Origin: Hydractinia symbiolongicarpus
Taxonomy: Eukaryota; Cnidaria; Hydrozoa; Anthoathecata; Hydractiniidae
NCBI RefSeq assembly: GCF_029227915.1
Contig: NC_079886.1
Location: 15,042,501-15,106,500, forward strand
Direction of reading: 5' to 3'
DNA: 64,000 nucleotides
The translations under genes were made by a program, and so were the position numbers. Below the pieces are notes generated by a model. The model ran no database searches, was not told where the DNA came from, and saw only the letters and a program-made list of their open reading frames with translations. Below, one piece after another: positions 54,729 through 64,000 of this stretch (its first letter is position 1; every line of letters begins with the position of its first letter).

Positions 54729-57700
54729 TTGGGAAATCTGATTAATGTCTTACTGTCCGGTGATGTTGAAACTAATCCTGGGCCTTACTCTGTTTTAAAG
54801 TCGGTACAAGGATCTTTTCATCAAGTAAATGTCAGGCTCGGAACTTTTATTGGCACACAATGTATGTGTAATTCCCTGTTTGCGATCGTTTGGTCGGTTA
54901 TTAAAAGGTTTCTTTTTGGAACCCAGGTGATCTTGATCATATCCTCTGCGAAGGAACAAAAGCTGTACACGAGCCTAGGTCACACAAATCAGTACTTGAG
55001 TGTAAATGACCTCCTAAATAGTTTGACTGTTGAAAACAAGGTGATACAAATACAAAGTTTCTCATATTGTTACAGATAATAGCACTACTTTACGTACATT
55101 TCATAATTCATCACATTCCGATAAAGGACAAGGAATGTTGGGCATTATAAGCGGCGTTAGTTTTGCTATAATTTAGAGTCACCCACAAGTTTATTTATTT
55201 GATCCTCATAGCCAAAATAGTTTTGGACAAATAACAGAATGTGGTACATCAGTCCTTTTAAAATTTGATTCATTACAACAAGTTGAAAACTACATACGCG
55301 AAATATATGTGTCCACTGGTCAAGGAAGGTGTCTCGAGACTAAATATTTTAAAATACTGACAACTGAACGGATAACCGATAACATGCTTTCCATTCGTAA
55401 AAAGAGAAAACTAGATCAGAACAAAAAGTACCGTAAATCCGAGAGAGACCGAGTAAAGCAAAAAGAGTCAACAAACACTTATAGAAAAACAGAATATGGC
55501 CAAGCTAAGCTTAAAGGTTGGATAGGCAAACACGGAACAGGGCCAAGCGAGGTAAAGAGAGGCCATAACTAGATATCGTGAAAGTGAGCAGGGCCAAAAA
55601 AACGCAAAGAACTGCAAAGAAACGACATGAAGCTCAAGAGGGTAAAGAAACTAAACGTACGCGTGTTTACATTTTGCCCGATTCTAATGCAAAAATAAAC
55701 CAATTTAAAAAATGCATTGAGAATGGACCATTTTATATTTGTGTCATATGTAATCGTTCTTTGTATAAGCGTTCAATTAAATTGTTTCGCCATGTCAATT
55801 ATGCCGCCATTTCAGAAGAACATTTCCGTTTCAGAATACAAAGTTTTGATGGCAAAGAATATATATGTACAACATGCCATTTAAAACTTACGAAAGGAAA
55901 AATTCCTTCCCAAGCTGTATTTTCAAATGTTTGATCTCCCAGAATCAATGAGCACATTACGACGATTGGAAAAAATCGTTATATCCAAAAGAATTTTATT
56001 TAAACGAATTTACAATAATGCCTACAGGTCAGTGTCCTAAAATAAAAGGAGAAAATTTGTACTGTTCCAATAAAAGCTGATGAAATAAGCAATGTCTTAC
56101 CAAGATGAATGGATAATAATGGTGTAGTGCAAGTTGCGTTAAAGAAGAAACTCAATTTCATATCTAACGTTTACTTAGAGTCTGTAAGGCCAGATGTTAT
56201 TCGAGAAGTCCTTTATTATCTAAAACTAGTTAACCCTCTTTATGCAAACATTGAAATTAATCTCACAAACATACCACCTTCTTGGATTAATTTAACATCT
56301 GAACATGAAACTAGAGAAAGTGAAAATGAAATTAACATTGACTTTGCAATAGAATCGACACCAAGTAATAATGCCAGTGACGTAAAAACCAAGAATGAGG
56401 ATTACTCGGACGATAACGAAGAAGAGAAAGAAAATCCGTTAAACGAACCTTGCTTGCCTTGCCAAGAAACATCTTTTGTTCCAACTACTCCACATCAACA
56501 AATTGACGACGGAAATATTGTTATTGCTCCAAGCGAGAATAAAATTCCCATACCGGTAATTTCTGATGAGCATTGTGCAGAACTTTCCCTCCCATATCTA
56601 TTTCCAACAGGTAAATTCGGATAACACACGAAAAGAAAAGTACCACTTTCCCCAACCAAGTATTTCAACCAAAGATTACTGAATTATGGATAGAAGTTTG
56701 TCTCTAATAGTGATTACATTTGTTTGCTCATTCAGTGACGTAACATCTTAATTTGAATAGTCGCATAAACATCGCTATGCAAAAAATTAAAGCAGACGGT
56801 CTTACAGCAGGAATGATGTCTTTAAATTTTAAAGAAAGAGTTAAGTCGTTTATAGCCAGTGACGACGCTTTCACGTTTATGAACACGTTGAAAGGAACTC
56901 CTGCATATTGGAAACAATTTCTTTTTGAACTTTTGGCTATGGTAAAACAGCTAGGATTTTCAGCGTTTTTATGACTCTGTCTTGTGCATATTTAAGATGG
57001 AATGAACTGGTTAAAATCATCATTAAATTACAAGGAAATGACTGAAGAAGAAATTAACAATCTAAATCACTATCAGCGAACCGAGATTCTGAACAGTAAT
57101 CTAGTTCTTTTAACAAGACATTTCCAATACCGAGTCGAGACCTTCTTTAAAACAATAGTTGTCAACGGACCGTTAGGTATAGCTACTACGCCATTAGAGT
57201 TGAATTTCAGGTCAGAGGAAGCCCACACATCCACTCTTTATTATGGGTTGTTAATACACCGATTTTACTAGCGATAATAAGGAAGAATATATTGCCTTTG
57301 TGGATAACATAGTTAAATGCCAGCTTCCTAGTAAAGAAAGCAACCTCAGTTCTTCACAAACTAGTTTCGACATATCAAACACATCCTCACTCCAAATCTT
57401 GTCGTAAATATAAAAACAAGAATTGTCGATACTCCTTCAGGAAATTTTTTACAGACCATACAATTGTCGCTGAGCCTTTGCCTGACAACATCTCTAAGGA
57501 AGAAAGGGAAACACAACTAAAGGAAAGGAAGACTATACTAGAAAAAGTAAAAACTTACATAGATTCACATTCGAATCCAAGATTAAACAATATTCTGCAT
57601 CCAGATGAACCTAGTTATACCCAACCAGGTACAATTGAAGAAATTCTTTAAAGTTTAGCATGAAAACGCACTGAGTATATCCCCTGATAGTGGATTTCAA

Positions 57701-59235
57701 ATTCACTTTCAAAGGCTTCCAAATTCCTGTTTTATCAATAATTATTTTATCGAAGGTTTGATGGCATGGGAAGCCAACATAGACATTCAACCTGTTCTTG
57801 ATTATTATAAAGCAGTCTCTTACATGTGCGCTTATTTATCTAAAGCTGAAGACGAATCTTCAGAAGCAATGAAAAAAGCCGCATCACAAGCACTAGAAGC
57901 TGGCAATTCGTTGTTTGTACAAATGAAATCAATTGCAAATGCGTATCGAAATCATCATGAAATGTCAGTTCAAGAAGCAGTTGCTATTATAATGCCAGAA
58001 ATATGGTTACGAAAGACATTTCATGTTGTAGTTTTTGCAAACAGTAACATTCCTGAGAAGAGATATAGGGTCTGTCGTAACGAAGAAAAGATTTTAAGTT
58101 TGCCGCCAGACAGTACTGATATTTTTAAACGAAATATGTTGGATAGATGCATGGATAGACCAAATCCAGATTTTAAAAGAAGAGATACCCTATGTTGGAA
58201 CAAATGTGTTATGCTGAATTCTTGTCAAACTACTCTATGAAAATAAAACCGAAACCAGAAGATGAAAATGACAGCTAACCAGAAGTACTTGAAGAAATAA
58301 TAGCTGATACTCACATGGAATCTCCTTATCCGAAAAATCTTATGTCTTTAAAAGAAATGTTGTCTTTACGAAAAGAAAAGCGTGTTCTAAGGTACCATGT
58401 GCCTAGTCGACAGAAAAATCCAGAAGGGTATGCACATCATTTGCTCTTTATGTTTTATCCTTTTCGCCAGGAAGCAGAATTGTTAAGTGAAAACTCGTGT
58501 ACTTACTCAGAGAAATTATTACATCACGGTGTATTAGAAATTATAAATACAAATGAAGGAATAGCGAACCATTCGGTGAACTTGTTTAAGAAGCAATGAT
58601 AAATTTTCACACGAATGTAAATAATCTTGATTCCTTCGCTGATCCAGAAAATGACGATGTTTATGATGAGATGAGCAATATAAATTACCATAGCAATGAC
58701 AATGTTCCAAATGAAGTCGAAAACGTCACAATTATCGGGAACAATTTTTCATCGGTTAGTAATTCTGGAATTTCTGATGACGAACTCCATGAAAATATTC
58801 GAGCATTAAACGAAACTCAAAGGGAAGTTTTTGAAGTCATGAATGATTGGGTTATAAGGTACACAAAAAGCTTGGCATGTAACGCACACCATAAAATTGA
58901 GCCAATTCACATCTTTCTAACAGGAAGTGCAGAAGGTGAAAAGTCACATTTGATAAAAACAATTTCTGACATGCTAAATAAAGCACTTTCTTATGGTACA
59001 GGGAACTTAAAAAACGATAAAATTCTTATTCTGGCGCCAACTGGTGTTGCTGCTATCAATGTAGAGGGAAATACAATACATTCAGCCTTAGGTATACCAG
59101 TTGATAGAAGTTTTACTAAAAACATTTCTAAGTTGAGTGATAAAAGGAGATACATGCTGCCAAATAAGCAGAGCTTGGAGTGTGACATTATATTTGCTTG
59201 TCTCTGGTGGGAATGTAGGATTTATGATGTGAAAT
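54729..59235 (+). pseudogene. Helitron-like element H2: 2A-like motif, OTU-like protease, Rep and PIF1 helicase, decayed
   Basis: The first frame has a 2A-like GDVETNPGP motif, then an OTU-like protease (SVQGSFHQVNVRLG, C in GTQCMCN; H in LFDPHSQ near 55195). After it come a basic region (55309-55660), a zinc domain (55680-55930; GPFYICVICNRSLYKRS, YICTTCHLKLTKGKIP), an acidic linker (56109-56624), and the Helitron-like N region (56640-57270; GTPAYWKQF) with the HUH motif RGSPHIHSLLWV at 57211. The tyrosine region follows (57758; VLDYYKAVSYMCAYLSKAED). The PIF1 helicase starts near 58793 (LNETQREVFEVMNDW, LAPTGVAAINVEGNTIH) with Walker A altered to GSAEGEKS. It is cut near 59235 by a gag fragment. 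Many stops and shifts; dead. Confidence 0.8.
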
Positions 59236-59415
59236 ATATCTTGTGTCTAGACCAACAAGATGTAGTAGCAGAGCTTGTTTGCGATCATCAGATGCAATGC
59301 CAGAAGCTATGACAAAATATTTGAATGCTGGCTTCCATTTGGGCCAGCGTTGGGGTACTGAGCTTGGTACTTCCTTTGGAGAAAAAGGGCCAACAGTGGG
59401 AATTTGCACGGCCAT
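59235..59415 (-). pseudogene. Retrotransposon gag N-terminal fragment
   Basis: MAVQIPTVGPFSPKEVPSSV then WPKWKPAFKYFVIASGI and KQALLLHLVG, the start of a Gypsy-type Gag (W..W...F..F..A.G...D..K.ALLLHL.G). It breaks off where the Helitron-like helicase begins, so one element interrupted the other. Confidence 0.55.
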
Positions 59416-59507
59416 TTCAGAGAAATAGTATTTTTGCCACGATTATGTACAATATTTACTTTATGCAAAATAATACCTTTTTGGTTTATTTATCATGATT
59501 TCCGTTA
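59416..59507. other. Short AT-rich interval
   Basis: Nothing recognised. It would hold the leader or LTR end of the gag-bearing element if that survives. Confidence 0.35.
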
Positions 59508-59660
59508 TTATTGCCGGCAGACTAATATCTCTCTTTATTCTGCCGGTAGTTGGTTACTGCCGGCAGAATTAATACCCCCTTTATTCCGCCGGTAGTTGGT
59601 TACAGCCGGCAGAATAAATACCCTTACTTATTCTGCCGATACCGGCAGAATATCCACGTC
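59508..59660. repeat. Cluster of palindromic CTGCCGG hairpins
   Basis: There are three adjacent inverted repeats: ATTCTGCCGG..CCGGCAGAAT around TAGTTGGTTACTG, a second with ATTCCGCCGG and loop TAGTTGGTTACAG, and a compact ATTCTGCCG-ATAC-CGGCAGAAT. GC-rich stems lie in an AT-rich setting. Confidence 0.75.
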
Positions 59661-59699
59661 CATAATATAGATTTAAAATTTGTTTTGATTTTTCTAATC

Positions 59700-59900
59700 A
59701 CACACTGTTCTTGGCAGTTTTAGTTCTTGAAGTGAGAAATGATGTTTTGTATATAAACCAGCCTGCCCCGGTTATGTTCGTTCTATAAGTGAGAATTAAT
59801 ATAAAAGTGTTGTACATAAGCCGGCCTGCCCCAATTTAGTTCGTTTTATAAGTGCCAAATTATATTTTTTAACTGTGTTCGTACATAAGCCAGCTGATTA
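59700..59900. repeat. Tandem repeat, about 65-70-bp unit
   Basis: About three degenerate units of gtacataagcc.gcctgcccc..tt.agttcgtt.tataagtg. Confidence 0.6.
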
Positions 59901-61233
59901 TGATGGCCCGATTAAGTATTTTCTGCTCTGTTTTTAAACGGGGGAAGCTGCCGTACATAATCCGGGCAGCGTTCATAATCCAGGCAGAACAGTTGTTCCT
60001 CCATTGTTGGTCGCATAAATTAACGTATGACCTGGTCATATATTGGCCAAAAATCACTCAACGATATCAGATATTTTTCGTCGTCTTCTCTCAAATCAAT
60101 AAGTCAAAAACCCTGGGGACGAGAGACAAATCAAGCTTTGGTTTTTGTAGCTCATTGAAGTCGAATAAAGATTTTTTTAAATTTATAACCTCCACAATGC
60201 ACTTCAAAAATCAGGACCATAGTAGATGAATGTGGATTAATTGGTGAATTGGGCAAAGAAAGTTTTTTTCAATTGACCACGCCCACTTTTCCGTATAAAT
60301 ATTGCTTTTGTTTTTATAGTTTTTATAGTCATTCTTCACGAACAAGTAATTAATTTATTATTGTAGTAGTACTTATTAATTACTTTTTATATTCAATTAA
60401 CGAAGAGGTTAGTTAACCTCGCTTACTCTCGTCGCCGCAATAGAAAAGACACAACGAACGCTAGCAACAAGGTTGAATTGAAGAATATACCCGAAGTATA
60501 ACTAAAAATTAAATATCGGTTTTTGAAAAGTATTATAGAAAATGTTCATACACTTTATATCCAATGTTTATTTTCCTTCACATAGCTATTAAGTATTCTT
60601 GGATATGGATAAAGTGAAATTATTTTTTTATTACTAGTTGTACTACTCTTTAAAAAAAGCTAATCAAGGCCTGTAATACTTTTCCAGTCGCCAGATCCTG
60701 AAATTGAGGTTGTTACTTGTTATCACGCCTCCAACAAAAATACGTATAGTAGTATTAACTAACTCATGTTACAACAGTACCAGTAAAATTTGATAACCTC
60801 AATCAAATAATTACGGGTCCAGAAAATGATCCGAATTGCAAAACAAAAGACTGCGAACTTTTTCATTGAGATTACAAAATTTTTGAAGAATTTTAAACCT
60901 TTTACGTAAAAAAGTTTTGAATTCTAGTATAAAAAGGTTTTTTGTTGAAAAACCCGTCACTGGAAGTTTAATTAACAACGAATCTTATAACTTCAAACTC
61001 GTAAGGGATTTATTAGATTATAACATAAAATCATATTCTGCACGCTTGTTTTGCTTTAATTTCTTATGGATAATAAATATAAACGTGTTATTATTAACAA
61101 ACCATAAAAATTTAAACAAAAAATTATTTAATATATCGAATATATATTACCAAAAGGTTATGTTGTTTGAAGTTTGTGCTAAATATTTTGCATATTTCTA
61201 ATTTTAAAAACGCTATGAACATTTCGCGAACCG
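59901..61233. other. Stretch without a supportable gene
   Basis: AT-rich. It contains the 3' flank of the minus-strand transporter gene; an AATAAA-type signal on the minus strand near 61008-61013 could serve its transcript. ORFs at 59900 and 60917 show no recognisable features. Confidence 0.4.
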
Positions 61234-61631
61234 TTAACTTTTCCTGTTTTTTCCATATATGGCGTCTAGTCCAAGTCCCACAAATACCAAACCAACAGCA
61301 AAAGATTGTTGAGTTGTTATCGGATTACCAAAGAAAAGAATAGAAAATAATATTGTGAAAAGTTTTCGTGTTGTCGTCACAACGGAACAAGTGAGCGGAC
61401 CGAAGTTTGTGACGGTAGTGAAGATGAAATTCTAAAAAATAAATAAATATATATGTTTTTGCAGATAGTTCTACAACCCCACCAAAATTTTGAGGCAATT
61501 GCCCTTCGGAAATTAACTACATACCTGGCCTAACGCACTTGCCACAGAAAACAACAACATGTTCCATAACACGTATGGGTACCGACCACAAAAAGCCACG
61601 AATTGAAACAGTTCTCCAGTAAAAATGATGG
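61234..61631 (-). CDS. SLC35B1: SLC35B1-type nucleotide-sugar/ATP transporter, last two exons
   Basis: The penultimate exon 61631-61525 follows ctttctttttag and ends CAG|GTATGT. It encodes [20 protein letters not shown] then [15 protein letters not shown]. The last exon 61431-61234 follows attttttag and encodes [35 protein letters not shown] and [17 protein letters not shown], then TAA. The phase is continuous and both blocks align with the C-terminal membrane helices of SLC35B1 (GPLTCS..TTTRKFFTIL..SV; GLGLDA). SLC35B1 is an ER membrane carrier of the nucleotide-sugar transporter family, linked to ER ATP/ADP exchange. Upstream exons (about two thirds of the protein) are not recognisable before the window end and may lie beyond it, implying a long intron. 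No breaks are seen, so it is probably a working host gene. Confidence 0.85.
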
Positions 61632-63633
61632 CTAAAAAGAAAGCTGAGAAAGTTAAAATACTACTTAAATAAGAGACAGTTCTTGAATAGTTATCCAAAT
61701 TTAAACTTTTTACCAATGTACAACCAATATGTTAACGTTTCGCAAAGTATATAGCGGTGATCAGCTATACCATTGGACTAATTATGGGGTATTTAAATTT
61801 ATTTTTTTTGCTTAAAGAAGAACTAACGATTGATAACAAGCTGTGCTTAACATGTTCATTACAGTATAAATACGAACTGTGTAATTTTTTTTATATTTGT
61901 TAGCTTTGGTTCTCAAGATATTTAAGGTGAAAGTGGTACTACGGTTGCCGCCATGACAGTGTCGATGAGGCATTTCTGTTCGGTAAATTACTAACTTGCA
62001 TGACGTAATTCTGCGGGTATGTAAACAAACGCATTCTGGATAAACAAAGCGAGGGATAGTCTAGTGAACTAAACTTATCATTTTTCCCTTCTTAAAAAAA
62101 GCTGCTTTAAAATAAATATCTTTCGCAGAATATAATGTTTCACTGTCATAAATATAGTTTGGGGATGAGTTTATCACTTCAAAATTATAAGTATTACGTG
62201 TATTTGATTTTATGAAATTTTTCCTGTGTTATTTTTTGTATCAAAACATCCTGAAAGACGACTGGTGCTTTAATTTGCTAGTTTCGAAAACAGAAGTTCA
62301 AATAATTATGGGCAATGAAGTGTACTTGAATAGATTTTGTGAAAGCAAAGCAAAACAAAAACTTTTGTTTCTTCACCTGTTTTCGCATTTAAAATTCTTT
62401 TTTCTACAAGGACGTTTTCTACTAGAATTTAAATTGTCTTCTTCAGCGCTCGAATCTCACGATAAATTTAAATTACTCTTAAAAGAGACAAACAGTAAAT
62501 ATTTTTATGAAAGATGGTATTTTGGCAGATTTCTATTGGTGACATTTAGAATGAAAATAGGTTCTTTTTTAAAGCTTTGTTAAAAAACAATTGGCAATTC
62601 AGCTGGTGAGAAAAGACATGTAGCTAGCTAACTATCTTGCTAACTTGTCAGGGCGCTATCGGCCATAAAACTGGACGAGTACTTGTAGTTTTTGCGGACA
62701 AATTTTAAACATATAAAAATCAGTTCCCTACTACACAAAGAAAACAGATTTTCTTTTACTGGCCCTTTCATTTTTTTTGTGTGGTGAAAAAATAACAAAA
62801 ACATTCACATAAAACGTGAACATAAATTCTCGCATCCAAGACATTATCTTTTTACACCACGGAAGACAGCTTTACTTTTAACTGCAAGACTGCAATTTCA
62901 ATGCAGAATTACATGAACAAAAATAAGTAAAACGAACAAGCTCCTTATATTTTCAATGAAAAACAAGGTAAAATATTAAAGCTTTTAAATTTACATCCGA
63001 CCACTACTTATTTTATAAAATGAAAACGTTCGATTTAAAAAATCGAATACCCAGGTTTCCAGAAATAAGGAGAAATCGAAAGTGTGGGAAGTGTGTTTCA
63101 CACGAAGAAGAAGAAAGAAAGGCAGTTAGAAATGGCCGCCGTAAAATGCTTTATTCACAATATAAGGAAATTACTTAAGAGCATTCACAGAAACGTCATT
63201 GGAAAAAGTGAGAAAAGAGAGTTTTGATTATTTCATTTTTATATAACTTTTATATAACCAGACTTCAGTTGTTTATCAAATGTCAAGTCAGTTGAATAAT
63301 GGGGGAAATTCACAATTGGGTTGTTCTTAGTTCTGAAACAACTTTACGCCTGTAGCTGTTATTTTTTTTTTGGTAAAGTCTCGTGTTCATATAAAAAACA
63401 TTTTTATTTTGTTATCTTCATAACAGAATTGTCGTATTATTTTGCTGTAAGAATAAAAATTGTGAAATTGAACTTCTCCCGTTATCAAGAGAAATCTTTT
63501 CGCTTAGCGAGGTACTATCTGCACTAGAAACTTAAGACATCACATCTCTGCGATTTCATCAAAAATGTTATGATAGCTACACAGGTGATTTAAAGCAAGA
63601 CAACACACAGCTTCTTGTCGACTTGTTTGGTAA
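61632..63633. other. Non-coding or intronic stretch
   Basis: It may be intron of the transporter gene. It holds a dispersed motif at 62058-62093 and a 123-residue plus-strand frame (62212-62583, MKFFLCYFLYQNILKDDW..) with no recognisable features. Confidence 0.4.
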
Positions 63634-63876
63634 GCAACGGAAAATTCATGTTATCGTGGTTACACTAGAGCTAGTAGAATCCTCTTCGATGATGGCAATA
63701 TCATTGAAAAGCTTTCCCCGTTAATCAAGGAGACTGTTTCAGACAACAACAATGTAATGACATCAAATAAGAGGTTAGACAAATACAATTCTTTGTTGTT
63801 AACCAATTTCAAAGCCATATCAGACGCTAGACTTGTTATTGATCCTATTTTAGGGTACTTCGCAGTAGAGGTGTAG
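63634..63876 (+). pseudogene. Coding-like fragment of unknown origin
   Basis: An 80-codon frame without an initiator (SCYRGYTRASRILFDDGNII, EKLSPLIKETVSDNNNVMTS, NFKAISDARLVIDPILGYFA) has a composition like real coding sequence. It is closed by TAG 63874-63876, and a similar reading seems to resume beyond. I do not recognise the family; a mobile-element origin is plausible. Confidence 0.3.
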
Positions 63877-64000
63877 CTTCACGCGCCTCAATACGGTTGT
63901 GCTTTTGTATATAATGATAACTAATCTAAAGGACAAATCATCAATCGTTTCATGAAAAAGTTGAGGGTGGATACAACTGCGTCAGAAGCAACAGAAAAGT
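63877..64000. other. Window end, nothing assigned
   Basis: Possible continuation of the preceding fragment in another frame. Confidence 0.3.

Noticed and set aside
59510-59660. Hairpins as the 3' end of the Helitron-like element H2
   Set aside because: The helicase is cut at about 59235 by a gag fragment that lies between, no CTRR end follows, and three hairpins in tandem do not fit the single terminal hairpin expected.
1-64000. CRISPR arrays, bacterial operons or ribosome binding sites
   Set aside because: The window is eukaryotic: spliced genes, retroelements and DNA transposons. Tandem repeats here have variable units without spacers.

Overview
The window looks like a transposon-rich stretch of an AT-rich animal genome, most likely a cnidarian and perhaps a hydrozoan. 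The reasons are spliced eukaryotic genes with GT-AG introns, one recognisable animal household gene, and a set of mobile families (Polinton-like capsid genes, OTU-bearing Helitron-like elements, ISL2EU- and IS3EU-type DNA transposons, THAP/Kolobok-like fragments, Ty3/Gypsy) that I associate with cnidarian assemblies. The taxon is an inference; no rRNA or mitochondrial marker is present.

Layout. 1.3-2.8 kb: decayed ISL2EU-like transposon (DDE transposase tail facing a SAP/YqaJ ORF). 2.8-6.9 kb: composite dispersed repeats, a tRNA-like RNA and tandem repeats. 6.9-10.6 kb: 5'-truncated, frameshifted Ty3/Gypsy element with a 3' LTR. 11.7-20.2 kb: further composite repeats, two complete and one truncated tRNA-like copy, and two MITEs, one with a 9-bp target duplication. 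20,249-28,732: the most notable object, an 8.5-kb DNA transposon with 22-bp perfect inverted termini and a 6-bp target duplication. It carries an intact four-exon rve-type transposase and, tail-to-tail 5 bp away, an intronless alpha-kinase gene. A nearly pristine Ty3/Gypsy retrotransposon with 102-104-bp identical LTRs has landed inside the kinase codons; its primer site matches its own LTR, which suggests Tf1-like self-priming. 29-30.8 kb: repeats. 30.8-35.0 kb: Polinton/adintovirus-like remnant holding structural genes only. 36.2-38.2 kb: THAP-type fragment and a minisatellite. 39.8-41.8 kb: degenerate tandem repeats. 42.8-45.2 kb: 5'-truncated non-LTR retrotransposon abutting fragments of a giant-virus-like 24-residue repeat protein. 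45.7-49.1 kb (minus) and 54.7-59.2 kb (plus): two divergent, decayed Helitron-like elements. 61.2-61.6 kb: the last two exons of an SLC35B1-type nucleotide-sugar/ATP transporter, the only host gene I can name.

How the parts relate. The transposase, its termini and the 15-bp subterminal motifs form one apparently complete cut-and-paste unit, and the kinase sits inside that unit as cargo. Most other coding sequence is broken by stops, frameshifts and nested insertions. The SLC35B1 exons read cleanly and match the expected family spacing, so the breaks look biological rather than sequencing error.
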